Positions 45,455 to 58,385 of a stretch of DNA of 64,000 nt are shown here, one piece after another. A program made the translations under genes and the position numbers. The DNA comes from Ovis canadensis (taxonomy: Eukaryota; Chordata; Mammalia; Artiodactyla; Bovidae), in the NCBI RefSeq assembly GCF_042477335.2, contig NC_091255.1, forward strand, positions 25,708,501 through 25,772,500. Reading direction: 5' to 3'. Position 1 is the first letter of the stretch. The number at the start of each line of letters is the position of its first letter. The notes beneath the pieces are model-generated. The model was not told the DNA's origin. It saw only the letters and a program-made list of their open reading frames with translations, and made no database searches.

Positions 45455-45690
45455 TTGTTTAGTTGCTAGTCATGTCTGACTCTTCACAACCCCATGGACT
45501 ATAGCCTGCCAGGCTCCTCTGTCCATGGGATTTTCCAGGCAAGAATACTGGAGTGGGTTGCCATTTCCTCCTTCAGGGGATCTTCCCGACCCTGGGATCA
45601 AACCCAGATCTCCTGCATTGGCAGGTGGAGACTGAGCCACGCTACCACCCAGGCTACCACTTTACCACTGAGCCAAGTGGAAAGCCACTC
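45455..45690 (-). mobile_element. Bov-tA SINE, with internal duplication
   Basis: Reverse copy. Near its head a short stretch is repeated (ctaccacccaggctaccact). Confidence 0.9.
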
Positions 45691-46054
45691 TTAGGCAGGT
45701 GGAAGAGAAAAATGGATCAGGGAACACCGAGAAGGAAAGCAATCTGCCAGGTGGCTAAACGCTGGGGCTCAAAAGTCAAATGACCTGGATGAAATTGCAG
45801 CTTCCCCACCACTTAAGCAGCCTGTGGCAAGTAACTAACTTCTCTAAGTCCCTCAGAAAAACTCTGAGCACTTTTGGTCCCCTCAACAAGCTAATTACTA
45901 TTACTGCCTCAGTCTGAATGTGAACCACCATTTGAAGGATGGAGAGGATGTGGGCAGATCAGGAGAGAGCATCGCAGCCGAGTGTCACAATCATCACGAA
46001 TCATCCACGTGAGAAGCTCCACGAGCTACTTTTGTTAACTTTGTTGGCATCTAC

Positions 46055-46245
46055 CAAATCCCTGGGAAAGACTGAAGGCGAGAGAAGGGGACGACAGAGG
46101 ATGAGATGGATGGAGGACATCGCCGACTCAATGGACGTTGAGTTTGCGTAAGCTCCGGGAGTTGGTGATGGACAGGGAAGCCTGGCGTGCTGCAGTCCTT
46201 TGGGTCGCAAAGAGTCGGACCCGACTGAGTGACTGAACTGAACCA
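46055..46245 (+). mobile_element. BovB/ART2-type LINE tail beside the MYO1D promoter
   Basis: aaagactgaaggcgagagaa to ctgagtgactgaactgaacc. Ends where the CpG island begins. Confidence 0.9.
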
Positions 46246-47300
46246 AGCCCCGGGCGGGAGGCAGCAATCCTGGAAACTTGATTCCACCCACCTCCTACGT
46301 CCGCACTCCTCGGCACCGCCCCGCTGAGCGCCCAGCGACCGTCCCCAGAGGGCGCTGCCGCCCCGCCGCCGGGGCCCGGGCCCGGGGCGCGCCCCCGCCG
46401 GCAGCCCCGCGCGTGCGCGCCGCCCAGGTGAGGAGGCGGCGGCCTGCGCCCCGGCGGGGGCGGCTCCTCGGCTGGCGGGGCGGGGAGGAGGGGAGGCCGG
46501 GAGGCGGGGACAGGACGGGGCGGGGCGGGGCGGGGCGGGGCGGGGCGGGGGCCAGACCAAGGCCAGAGGCGGGACCAGCCGCCGCCGTCTCCGTCTCGTT
46601 GTCCCGTCCCCCCACAGCGCCGGGCCGCCGCCGCGGGAGAAGCGGAAACTGCCGGGTGTGCCGCGCCGGCCCAGAGCGCGCCGAGGAGCCGCGGGGCGGC
46701 CTCCGTCCGGTCCAGATCCCTCCGAGTGGCCACGGAGCCCCCTTCCCCGCGCCCCGCCCCGACCCCGCCCGAGCTCGCCGCTCGCCCCGGGGACCGGCCC
46801 CCCGCGCCGTCCGAGCGAGCCCACCTGAGTCCGTCCGCGCCCACCTGAGCCCGTGCGCCGGCGCCATGGCGGAGCAGGAGAGCCTGGAGTTCGGGAAGGC
46901 GGACTTCGTGCTGATGGACACCGTCTCCATGCCCGAGTTCATGGCCAACCTCCGGCTCAGGTGAGGGCGGCGGAGCGGCCGTGCGCAGTGCCGCGAGCCT
47001 GCGCCTTTCCGAGAGGGGGCGCCCTGGACGTGTGGCCGGATTCGGGGTGCGGCGGGGGGTGTCCGGGGTCCGCTAAGCTCGCTGGTTGCATACCGGGGTG
47101 CGGTCGCATCCGAGTGGAAGGGGCGTGCCGAGCTCCGGGGCTGCGCGTTCCAGAGTAAGGGGTGTCCTTGGGTGCCGTCCGGACGGAAGGGTGGGTATCG
47201 GGGGTGTGCCGAGCTGGAGGTTGCGCTTGGGGCCGGGCAGGCTAGTGCACTGCCCCCAGGTAAATGCTGTGGGCGGGCCGGGTGACCTAATGGAAACAAA
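46246..47300 (+). promoter_or_regulatory. CpG-island promoter of MYO1D
   Basis: About 1 kb of CpG-dense, GC-rich DNA around MYO1D exon 1. It includes a run of about six consecutive GC boxes (ggggc repeats, 46516-46552), binding sites for Sp1-type factors. No TATA box is seen. The transcription start is probably between 46550 and 46800. Long ORFs on both strands here are GC artefacts. Confidence 0.85.
46866..46960 (+). CDS. MYO1D: MYO1D first coding exon (partial gene)
   Basis: The ATG in a strong context (gcgccATGg) opens [20 protein letters not shown] and [11 protein letters not shown] plus AG of a split Arg codon, then donor GTGAGG at 46961. This is the N terminus of unconventional myosin-Id as I remember it: the pre-motor segment before the ATP-binding head. 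The family is a monomeric, calmodulin-binding class I myosin with a membrane-binding tail, active in endosomal traffic, and linked to left-right asymmetry and myelin. Exon 2 (expected to begin FEKGRIYTF) is not found up to 64000, so intron 1 exceeds 17 kb. The frame is open far upstream because of GC content; this ATG is chosen from the family N terminus. Confidence 0.96.
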
Positions 47301-48389
47301 AGTAAAGGGAAATAAAAACTTTCGGGAGAGTCCTGGCGGCCTCAAGCCCCTGGGAAGACTGGAGGGTTGTTTTGCAGAGAGACTGGGGGTCTCATCGTGG
47401 TTTCACACTTGGTTCTTTTTCGCTTTCGTCTTCTCCTTTATTTATCTTTTCCTGGCGTGGTTCCATCACGTCATTCAGGATGCTATGGAGTGATCCCTGA
47501 GCCGTCTGTTCCGGGACACTGGCTATTTTTTAGTTACTCTCTAAAAACGTAATTAGACACGTTTCCAGACATCGAAGAGACTGCTCTGCTTGCCAGTGCC
47601 AAGATAAACTGTCTGAATTTGACAAGGCATTCATGGTTTCAGTTTTTTTTTTTCTTCCTCAAGGAGTTGTGGATGGAGCCCTTGTGTTACTAACATCCTT
47701 GAGAATGTAGTCACAACTCAACGCCCCGGAATGGGCTTCCAGGGCGAATTTGTTTTCGAAAGGCTTTTACGTGTGGTTATTACACTCCTGAGAGAGTAAT
47801 ATATGTAAGCAGAGCTTTAAAGTAGTTTGGCTTAAAAAAAAATTACAGTAATGGAGTTTCAAAACTGAGTTTTTAGGGGGAAGAGTGTGTGTGTTTCCTG
47901 AAAGTCCTGATCCCATTTCTTGTACGATTTGAGTATAACTCCATGCTGTGCTGTGCTGAGTTTGTGAAAATCTTAATCTAGGTTAGGATGCTTAACTAAT
48001 CCCACTTCTCAGCATAAATTCCGGTGTTAACTTGAAGAATTTTTAAAACTTTTTTAACCTTCAAAATTGCAATCTGTGTAGTCATCATCTGCTCTTAGCC
48101 AGGCTTCATTATGTGCCATAGTAAGGAGCAGGGACGCAAACTGGTGTTCACCCACCGCTGCAAAGGACTTTGAGCCAGTATGCATGTCTGAGTTTCCTAA
48201 TTTGTGAAATAATAATCTCCAAGATTCTTCTGTATTACTTTTTGTTGTTGTTTTTGCTTTCACCTATCATGGTTGCAAAGCCTTGTTAGACTTGACTGTT
48301 AAGAAAGATTGTAATGTGAGCATAACTTAGCTCAGAAGAGAACTTAGAACCTTGCAATCTAATTCTGTATTGTGCAGGATACTCTAGGA

Positions 48390-48607
48390 CAGAGGTGCCC
48401 AAACTCTGGGATGTAATAATGCCTGATGATCTGACATGGAGCTGATGTGCTAATAATAAAAATAAAGTGTGCAATAAATGTCATGCACTTAAATCATCCT
48501 GAAACTACCATCCCTACCACCAACACCCCCTCCCCCCCGCCCCGGCCCAAGGGAAAATGGTCTTCCACGAAATCCGTTCCTGGTGCCAAGAAGATTGAGG
48601 AACACTG
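48390..48607. mobile_element. MER1-like hAT DNA transposon remnant
   Basis: cagaggtgcccaaactctgg at one end, gaggaacactg at the other, with tcttccacgaaatccgttcc inside. 8-bp flanks ctctagga (48382-48389) and ctccagga (48608-48615). Confidence 0.78.
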
Positions 48608-48990
48608 CTCCAGGATGTAAGATGGGAGAGTCCAAAGAATTATCAGGTGTGTCCTTACCTCTCAACAGTGTGGCATATTAATAAAGATGGGCAAAATGAA
48701 AATTTCTATTCATTTAAATAATAGGTCAAGAAAACAAAGCTTTAACAACGAGTTAAAGCTTTGTAGAGCTGAGATAGTTCTTTGCCAAGTAATTGGACAA
48801 CCTAATTGTTCTGGGAGTTCAGCAGAGGGAGAGATGCCTTAGGCTGGCTCAGAAACACCTACAGGAGGAGAGGAGGGGTTGAGAGGAGTTGCAGAGGATG
48901 CGTAAGATCTGTGTAGGTGGAGAACATTCCAGATGGATAAAGTGGCCAGCAGAGGAGTGAGGTTTAAAAGCTGATTCTGTTTGGGTGATG

Positions 48991-49198
48991 GGGCTTCCCT
49001 TGTGGCTCAGCAGTAAAGAATCTGCCTGACAATGCAGGAGATGTGGGTTCGATTCCTGAGTCAGGAAGATCCCCTGCAGAAGGAAATGGCAGCCTACTCC
49101 AGTATTCTTGCCTGGAGAATTCCATGGACAGAGGAGCCTGGCGGGCTGCAGCCCATGGGGTCGCAAAGAGCTGGACATGAATGAGCGACTGAGCATGC
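48991..49198 (+). mobile_element. Bov-tA SINE
   Basis: gggcttcccttgtggctcag to gaatgagcgactgagcatgc. Confidence 0.94.
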
Positions 49199-49757
49199 AC
49201 ACGCTTGCTCTTTGGATGATAGTGAATTGAGCTGTCTGGAGCAAAGGAGTAAGTGTTGGGGAGTTGTGGGCGGAATCAGCTCTCATTAGCATGACCTTGG
49301 CTAATGCCTAGGTTTCTAGGTCTACCTTTATTCCCAGTCACTGGGTCAGTCAACATTCAGATGTTATGTTTCTCGCTTGTGTGTGTACTCGACCACTCTG
49401 AGAATTGGCTGCATTTCTCAGCGCACAGGTTCAGTGATTGTTGATGATTTATTTATAAGTTGGGAGGATTGGTTCCCGGGAGTTGTTAAAGGGTAGCCAA
49501 ACCCTTGCCTCCTCCCCAGCTGTAAATCCTGATGATCCAGGTGGAAAGCAGGCCTCCTTCTGATGGAATTTCCCACCACCCCAATGTCCCACCAGGCTAT
49601 TCTAGTGTTTAGCGGCATGAACTCCTGGGCTTATGCTCTTGTGACCTTTGGATGTCTGTTTCCCTCTGAAGAATGTGACCGGAAACCCACTGTAGATCCA
49701 GGTGCTGTTATGTCATGTAATGTTTTCATCTCCCCAAATACAGGTGGTTGCTTCCTT

Positions 49758-49965
49758 CTTGTTGTTTAGTTGCTAGTCATGCCTGACTCTTTTGCAACCC
49801 CATGGACTGTAGCTCCCCAGGCTCCTCTGTCCATGGGATTTCCAGGCAAGAATACTGGAGTGGGTTGCCATTTCCTTCTCCAGGGGATCATCCCAAACAA
49901 GGGATCGAAGTCAAGTCGCCTGCATTGCAGATGGAGTCTTTGCCACTGGGCCACCAGGGAAGCCT
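49758..49965 (-). mobile_element. Bov-tA SINE
   Basis: Reverse copy, ttgttgtttagttgctagtc to gccaccagggaagcc. Confidence 0.94.
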
Positions 49966-50627
49966 AGTTGGTCCATACTAAGTGTGTATTTATGGTTGTA
50001 TAGAGGTGAAATTTGAGTGTATTTCATCTGTCAATGGATATGTATGCACACGCTCCATCATTCCTGCCTTGCCCAGGCTGCAGCTTTTCCTTTTCTGTTT
50101 GGAATGTCCTGTCCTTTGCTGTCTGTCTGGCTTTTTTCAAGGCCTTTTTGCTTCATTTATGGCCTGTGATGTGCATTTAGGCACTTACAGCTGCAGTTGT
50201 ATCAGGGGTCTGTGTCAGCCAAACCGAATTTAAATTTTTCTGACAGTAGCACCCATTGTGACAACATTTTTTTTTAAGCTTTTGTAACATTGTCCATTTA
50301 GAATTATCTTATTTTGATACTAGCCCAGCTTTCTTTTTCTTCTTGGGTAAATCCTCTATTTTAGACATCTATACAATTGATGTCACTTTCCCCTGACTAT
50401 TATCATTTAAAAATATCAGTGTAGGCATGTGTCTGTGCATGTGGGTCTGGAGGAGGCAAGACTCAAAAGGTAATGTGGATTAGCGTATTGTTAGTGTATC
50501 TGAGAAGGGGTTTCAGTTTGTGTTTTTTTACCCTTATACCCAAAACTACTATTATCTTGAGGGTTGTCTTCTCTCCCTCCTACAAGTCTCTTGCTAGGGA
50601 AGGTTTGTTCTGCTTATTTGCTTTTCC

Positions 50628-50969
50628 TTTTTTAATGTATTTTTGCCTTGCTGGGTCTTTGCTGCTGCACGTGAGCTTTTCTCTAGTTGAGGCAAGCAGG
50701 GGCTACTCTGGAGCTGCAGTGCTCCGGTTTCTCGTGGCGGTGGCTTCCCTCGTTGCGGAACACAGGCTCTAGGGTGTGCAGGATTCAGTCGTTGCAGCAC
50801 CAGGGCTCAGTACTTGTGGCTCGTGGGCTCTAGAGCACAGACTCAGCACTTGCAGTGCACAGGCTTTGTTGCCCCACGGCACGTGGGATCTTCCTGGACC
50901 AGGGATCAAACTGGTGTCCCCCTGCACTGCAAGGTGGATTCTTAACCATTGGACCACCTGGGAAGCCCT
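50628..50969 (-). mobile_element. CHR-type tRNA SINE, near full length
   Basis: Reverse copy: gcacgtgagcttttctctag, cacggcacgtgggatcttcc, accacctgggaagccctg. Confidence 0.92.
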
Positions 50970-51629
50970 GCTTCTTCTTTGAGTGGAGGCAGAGGTGTTG
51001 GTGGCTTTGGTGGTGGTGGTAGCCTCCTCGTTGCACCTCCAGGGTCCTGTCAAGGAGCAAGGATGCCTGCACAAGCACCTCCCGCCTTCATGGTCAGGCC
51101 TGGTTCCCGCCAACCCACCGCGTGGCCACTTGAAGCTGCATCCACGGCATCCCCACCATGTTCTTTCTGCTTTCTTCATAGCTGCTTCCTCTCTGGAGCC
51201 TTCAGTTCCTTTCCTTCCACGCCACGTAGAGCACTGGGGCCTCACCATGCTCTCACTCACCCCTTAGCCATCCACAAGCAAGGAGCAATGTGCATGGCCA
51301 TTCCCGGGGACTTTTGAGACGTCCTTTTCATATCGCAGGAAACCCGCTTTAGGCTTCCAGCATCTAACTTTGTGGTGATTCCTGTTTTGAGAATAAGGCA
51401 TCTGCCCAGCCTGATGTCTTGGCTCTTTAGAAATTTAACGTGTCCTCTCTTCTTACTGGTTTTTCTCTTCCGTGAAAGCAGTGATTTGAAGCCCTGTGTT
51501 TACCAAAGCTCCAGGCAACTTCTCACCTTTAGTGTAACACAGGGTCTTTCATGTCTTTACTCAGACCAGACTTTCCGCCTCCTTTGTGCTGTTGGCAATG
51601 CAGCGGGGTCAGGCTTTGTTGTTGTGGGG

Positions 51630-52003
51630 GGGCCGGGGAGGCTGTCCTGTGTGTTGTCACTTGTTTAGCAGCATCTCTGGCCTCTACCTGGGCTTCCTAG
51701 GTGGTACAGTGATAAAGAATCTGCCTGCCAGTGCAGGAGCTGCAGAAGACACAAGTTCAATAGCTGGCTTGGGAAGATCCCCCGGAGTAGGAAACAGCAG
51801 CCAACTCCAGTATTCTTACCTGGAAAATGCCATGGTAGGAGGAGCCTGGTGGGTGAGAGTCCCTGGGGTCACCCCTGGGGCTCCCCCAACCCCCGTGACA
51901 GGAGCACTGTTCCCTTCCAGATGACAACCGAGCATGTTTCTAGATGTTGCCAAGTATCCCCTCGGGGAGGGGGCAAAATTGGCCCCAGCTGAGAACCACT
52001 GAC
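51630..52003 (-). mobile_element. MER20-like hAT element split by Bov-tA
   Basis: Outer pieces gctgtcctgtgtgttgtcac and ccccagctgagaaccactga match MER20. A Bov-tA occupies 51690-51868. Confidence 0.7.
51690..51868 (+). mobile_element. Bov-tA SINE, 3'-shortened
   Basis: gggcttcctaggtggtacag to aggagcctggtgggtgagag. Confidence 0.88.
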
Positions 52004-52501
52004 CTGGGCTGTTCTCAGTCCCTGGGGTGTCCTCCCCCTATTCCCTGCCCTCATTCCCTGCCTGTCACACTCTTAGTGGTTCTGCAAGACCAGTTCTGAG
52101 AAGTCTTTCCCAGTCCTCCGAGGCACAGGTTAACCGCGCCCTCGCCCGTGCACCCAGGGTACATGGGCGCTTGACCGCAACTGTTAGGATTTATCACGTT
52201 CTGTTGTTTTCTCTGCATGCCTTCATTCTCACCAAATTGTGAGATTCCCCAAAGCCCCAGAGCCTGTCCAGAGGTGGATCTAAGTTGTGTGGTCCTTTGA
52301 AATTCAGCTGGGCTGAGGGGACCATCTCGAAGGAAAAAAGTGTAAATTATGAGTGTCACGTTAGATGCAGGGCTTTGGAAGGAGCAAGCGCAGGTGAGTG
52401 GCTGTGAAACAAACCCGCCTCCAGTCCTGCTGCACTCTCTATCACGCTCTGGAATTGAGCATCTATGCCCTCAATACATTTTAAAATGAGTGAACTGGGA
52501 A

Positions 52502-52640
52502 TTCCCTGGTTAGAGTTAGGACTGCACGCTTTCACTGATGAGAGATCCTGGGTTTGATCTCTGGTCCGGGAACTAAGATTCCACAAGCCATGCAGCGTGG
52601 CCATAAAAGAAAAAATAAAAGGAAAAAAAAATGAGTGAAT
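52502..52640 (+). mobile_element. CHR-type tRNA SINE
   Basis: attccctggttagagttagg, gatctctggtccgggaacta and an A-rich tail. Confidence 0.8.
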
Positions 52641-55569
52641 TAAGCCATCAAATGTTGGCTGAAGCCCCTGGAATTCTTAACTAAAAAAAAAAAAAAAAAG
52701 CATACAGTCATCTCAAGATATTGTACTTATTTTAATACAACCTCAGTGTGTGGGAGAGGAGCTGAAGCAGTGAGTTTTAGAATTAGTAGAAAGGCAATGA
52801 AGACGTGATCACTATTTCTCTCTCTCTTACTTGCCACATAGCCTCTATGCCCTTTCTGTGGCTATTTGACCACACAGAAAATTAGATAAGACAGACGGCC
52901 CCTCTTGCTTACTGGGGCAAAACCTCAGGGACCCTGGTGGGCCCCAAGCACGGGTCAACCTGTGATTGGTTCAGAGCTCTCCTGCAGAGTAGCTGTAGTT
53001 AGAGTCACAGGAGAGGTGAATGGCACACTAAATCTTTTTGGCTTGCATGTGAAATTCTTTGGCAGCCACTTTTAGAGGCCTTCGGAAAAGGACAGTTTGC
53101 TCCGGGCCTGTTTTGCACATTGGCTTCGTATTGGGACAAAAAAATGAGAATTTGGGTTTCGGAGCTGCCATTTGGAGTGAATCACCCTGCCGTCTTGTTT
53201 CCTTTCCTGCTCTGTGACAGATTTCCAAGACTATTTTTATTCGGGGTCATTGGTTGACCCTGGAGACTTCTGCTGAATTTAGCTCCCAAACAGAGCCAGA
53301 TGTGGGTGGGATCGAGCCCTCAGAAGCTGCTACTGGTGCGTTTCATCGCAGGTCCCGAGGATTTAACATCTTTTTTAAAGAGATTGGCTCCTTGCTTAAC
53401 TTGGAGATGAAAATGGGGAAGCTGGTGGAGATAGAAGTGTGTTTGCTTAGTGACTCATGGCTAAGTTGTCAGCGCTGTGAGTTATCCTGATGTGGAGAGC
53501 TGTTTGCTGACATTTTCACCTGAGTCTGAGCCAGCTCAGCAAAAAGGACTGGGTCTCATGGACCAACCTCATCTTATGATAACTCTCTGGCCTCCATCAC
53601 TGTGTTGCTTCTGAAACTGGATTGGGTCATGTGTCATTGCCCAGCCATGGTCAAGCCCATCTAGTGGGATCTGCTGTCCACAGTGGTTCCATCCCCACTG
53701 GGGATGTAACTTGGTGATGAACCTCACTGACGTGGCCTAACAAAAAGTCCATTAGATTCACAGAGGGGTTCAGAGGGTAGCAGCAGTTTTAAATACACGT
53801 TGCAAATCTCTCTCTCTTTGCCTAGTCAGTTCCTTGGTTGAGATGATAGTTTTACTTCCGGTGGGATGCAGGCTCCCTTTGGTTCAACTGCTATGTAATT
53901 ACTGGGCAGATCTCTTAACCAGGTGGTGTTTCCCAAACTTTAGTTTTGGGCATTTATGGGAAGAAGAAATGGGAGTGCATGTTGGAGGGCAGTGAAAAGA
54001 GGCTTTGAGACCTGATGGACCCTGTTCAAATCCCTGCTTCACTTTCCCTCTTTTTAGCATCATGCCTTAGGGTAAGTTAACTTCCCTCAGTTAACTCATA
54101 TATGTTAACCTTAAGTTCCCTTCCTTAGGGTTATTGGGGTGAAATCACGTGATGTGTAAAAGGTGCCTATATGGTTCTTGGTTCGTAATTCCCTCTCAAC
54201 TAACGTTAACTCCGTTTTCTGAATCCTGCCCTGACTCTGTAACTACAGAAGAGCTAGTTGTTCTTACCTCTTCTTTCCTCACAAAGACAAAATCATTTGG
54301 CTTTATTTGGGGGGCAAGAATAAAAGGTGTTCTGGAAGAGGTTGGGGTTACCTAGTGGAGAGAGCAAAAGCATTGGAGACAAATAGATCTGGGACTCCAC
54401 TGTCTCCGTCCATTACTACTGCGCACATGGCCTTGGACAAGTTGCTTAACCTGCCTGAGCCTCAATTTCTTCATCTGTAAAGATGAAGGGTTATCATGAA
54501 GATTAAGATCTACCACTTGTCAGACACCCCAGCGTGTACCCATAGCATACTATCAGGAGATGCTCAGCAGATGGTCCTCTGCCTCTCCTCTGCATCCCCT
54601 CTCAATGCAGCCCTGGGGACCAAGTGCCCATGCTGGTTCCCAACTCTCCATAACTATCACACACATAACCTTGTTCCCTTCAGGGTTACCACTATTTAGT
54701 TCCTGGAAACTGTTTTAAGCTCTTTGAGAAGGGAGATCAGCTGTTCATATTATTCATAAATGTTCCGAAATATTTTATTCTTCGTGTTTACTGTTCCCTG
54801 CTGAATGCTGGTGACATTGGGAAGTCCCCAAGCACTATAGCTGGGTGATGAACTTTTGAATATAGTCTTTTCTTTTTTTTTAATCTCTAACTTATTTCCT
54901 TATTTAACTAGAGGCTTTATGTACTTTTAGTATAATCACCTGGCTTTAGAGCTGACAACTACTTGAATTCTTGCTGTGTGTTTATCACTTTGTTGGGCAC
55001 TTCGATGGGGGCTACTTTAAAAAAAAATTGTTCTTTGCAGGGATAGCTTAATTGGGAGTAAAAGATACCTTTATACATAGATCAACATCAAGTAGAAAAT
55101 GATTGAGCCAAAATGAATATGACAGACAGTTGTTCTAAGGGCTTCCTAGAGAGAAGGAACCAGTGAACCAGAATTTTTTAAAAACAACTGATGACAGTAT
55201 AATCAAGAGTTGTTTATATGCTCTGTACTGGAGTTCTCAGGGAATTCAGAAAAAGAAAAAAAACGGGGTTGGGAATAGGTTGTGCTCTGTGGAACAGGTA
55301 GAACGTGAGCAGACCCTTGTTGGAAGAAGGGTCTCATCAAGAAGCACCCCCTTTCACCTGGGCCCCCACATCCTCGCCCCCCTCTCTGCCTCCCTCCACT
55401 CTCAGCACCAGCGCACTGGGCAGCTTCCACTGCTCAAAAATATCTCCTCCTCTGACCATGATGGACACTCCTGTTCTATGCTGCCCGAAATTCTCCCAAC
55501 TAAAGACTGCGTCAGGCTAAGAATCTTCTTCTGATTTCATTCCTTTTTACAGCTGAGTAATATTCCACT

Positions 55570-55772
55570 GGGTTTCCCAGGTAGCTCAGCGATAAAGAAT
55601 TTGCCTGCCAGTGCAGGAGACAAAAGAGATGCAGGTTTGATCCCTGGGTTGGAAAGATCTCCTGGAGGAGGAAATGGCAACCCACCACAGTATTCTTGCC
55701 TGGAAAATTCCATGGACAGAGGAGCCTGGTAGGCTGAGGCCACAAAGGGTCAGACACGACTGAGTGAACACA
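55570..55772 (+). mobile_element. Bov-tA SINE
   Basis: gggtttcccaggtagctcag to cagacacgactgagtgaaca. Lies in a reverse L1 scrap (tttacagctgagtaatattc). Confidence 0.93.
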
Positions 55773-56309
55773 TACACAGTCTTTGAGCCTAGAAGAGGAA
55801 ATGGAAAAAACAATTTTTTTTTCTTTATTTTATGCCTAATGACAGAGCTTCTAGGACTCGGCACCCAGACTGTGTGGTAGACTCTTTGTTATTCCATTGT
55901 GGGTTAGAGCCTGTGACTCTTGTCATAGCGTTCAACATTTAATGCTGAAATAGAATGGCCCACTTTTGGGAGGGAGGCCATTTCCAGGGACAGGGTTCTG
56001 ATAAATGACTTTAATCTATGGAAAAGGAATTTGAGAGCCTCCCCTGGTTCCTTTTTGATACTTTGCCACCTTCCCATCTCCTCCTTGTCTCAGCTGCACC
56101 CTGAGGATGTCCCAGTTTCTGATCTGGACAGAGCTGCTCGCTGAGGAGTCGTTTAAGTCTCAGTGAGACCATCTTTGTTCCCCCTGTTTCTGCTCATAGG
56201 TGCACAGTGTAGAAGTGGATTTCACTTTAGTGAAACTAAAGCTTTAATTCTAGTAAAGCTACTTTGCTTTAATAAAACATTTTTACTGCTGAGCATGTAA
56301 AGTATGCAA

Positions 56310-56519
56310 CAGTGTTAGTAGCTCAGTCGTGCCTGCCTGACTTGTTTCGATCCCATGGACTGCAGCTCACCAGGCTCCTCTGTTCATGGAGTTCTCCGGG
56401 CAAGAATACTGGAGTGGAGAGCCATTCCCTACTCCCAAGGGGTCTTCCTGACCCAGGGATTGAACCCAGGTCTCCTGCATTGTGGGCGGATTCTTTACAG
56501 CCCGAACCATCAGGGAAGC
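56310..56519 (-). mobile_element. Bov-tA SINE
   Basis: Reverse copy, tgttagtagctcagtcgtgc to accatcagggaagcc. Confidence 0.92.
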
Positions 56520-57956
56520 CTACAGCTGAGCATAGCTTTCTCCAATTCAAGTTTCTGTTAAAACAACAACAAAAACAAGCAAACTTCTGGAATAGATGGA
56601 AAAGTGCATCAGGAAACAAACCCAACTTGGCTTTCATTCCTCCTCTCCGTTAATCTCCCACAGTCATATTACTAAGACTTGAGGGTGGGGCAGGGAATAA
56701 CCACTTATATACACCCACGTCCCTTAAGGGCTAAAAGCCAGTGAATTAGTCCCCAAAAATGGCTTCATCTAAAACAATGAAGCAAACACCAAGAGACACT
56801 CAGACAGTTTCTCCCCCTCTGCCCACAAAGTCGGCTTTGAGTAAGTTGTACAATAGAGGATCATCCGTAGCGGGGCCAGGGCGATCCCAAAGGAATCTCA
56901 AACTGCTTCTTTGTGTTCGATATAAAGTCGAGAAAAATGTCATAGTCAATTAAAAGAAAAAAAAGGCAATCTCCATTTAAAAAAAAAAAAAAGCAACTTA
57001 CATTTATTTTGGATCACCCTAAACTGAGTTTTGTTTCATTTGGGCTTTTATGGACATCTCTGTCATTTAAAATTTATTGTAAGAATAGTCTTTTGATCAT
57101 GAGGTTGAGTTAAGCCTGTATCTGCCATCCTATGTTACTTGTAATTAAGAAGAATACCTTTTTTAAAAAAATCCTCAAAAGTACAAATCTCTAGAGCAGT
57201 TTAAATGTAAGTACAACTGTGAGGAGTTTTTTTAAATAGTGTTCAACCTGTGCTGTCCATTCACATTTGTGTCCTATCTCTAGCCTCTTAGTCCTGAGGG
57301 TAACTTTATGTTCTTTGTCTCTGAAGGCTTACTCCCAGGCATTAAGAACAAGATGTTTTCACTTCTATCAGTGAATGAATAAATGCATGCGTAATATCTT
57401 CACATCTTTGATTCCTGCCTGAACTATGTATTTTCCATATTTTATGTATTGCGTTTTGCATATTTAAAAATCTGATTTTTCTGTTGTAATTCCTGTCTTT
57501 GAGAAGATAGAAAAATAAAAACTACCTTTACTCTTGGGGGAGAAAAAAAGGCACTAAAATATGTTTGGGGTCCTTGTGAAATAGTAGAGGTTTTTTTTTC
57601 CCATTTTTCTAAGGCTTGTAGAACTTAGACACGTGGAGCTTGTCGTCGGATAACAAGGGGGAAACCTGCTTGAGTGCAATCTGATGTTAGCAAGTTGATT
57701 ACATTTTGACCAGCATCAAGATGCCTTTATATAACTTTGTATCATTTGTTTAACGTCACTGAAGGGACATGGTTTTATATAGCAAGTCCAGTGACACAGA
57801 TCACATAGATTGGTGCTCTTTCGATCTGCATTCCCTAGTGTCCTCGGCCATGGGGCTGCCTGAGAATTTGCCGTAGTAAGGATGGAGTAGAGTTTCAGCC
57901 TGCCCCGCCCTTCAAACAGAGCAGCTCTGTATTTACATATTGGGGTTTCCAGGGAT

Positions 57957-58112
57957 TTTTCTTTTTAAAATGTTTATTTATTTTACTGTATCAGGTCTTT
58001 GTTGCTCCGCAGCATGTGGGATCTTAGTTCCCTGGCCAGGGATCGAACTCAAGTCCCCTGCATTGGAAAGTGGATTCCTAACCACTGGATTCCTGATCCA
58101 GGGAAGTCCCAG
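57957..58112 (-). mobile_element. CHR-type tRNA SINE
   Basis: gtttatttattttactgtat to ctgatccagggaagtccc. Confidence 0.85.
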
Positions 58113-58139
58113 GAATTTTTTTTTTTTTTTCCTTGATGA

Positions 58140-58385
58140 GCTAATTTATTTTTATTTTTTCATTGACGTATACTTGATTTACAATATTATGGTAGTTTCC
58201 GGCGGACAACAAAGCCTTTCAATATTCCTATAGCTTATACTCCATTTAAAATTATTACAAAATAATGTCTATATTTCCCTGTGCTGTACAATATATCCTT
58301 GTTGTTTGTTTATTTTATACATTGATATCTCTTATTTCCTTCCCCTATCATGCCCTTCCCCTTTTCCCTCTTCCCAGTGGGATCA
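58140..58385 (-). mobile_element. L1 3' end
   Basis: Reverse L1: cattgacgtatacttgattt, ttccctgtgctgtacaatat. Confidence 0.8.

Noticed and set aside
46051-47299. Minus-strand ORFs of 238-334 codons
   Set aside because: Antisense CpG-island artefacts over MYO1D exon 1.
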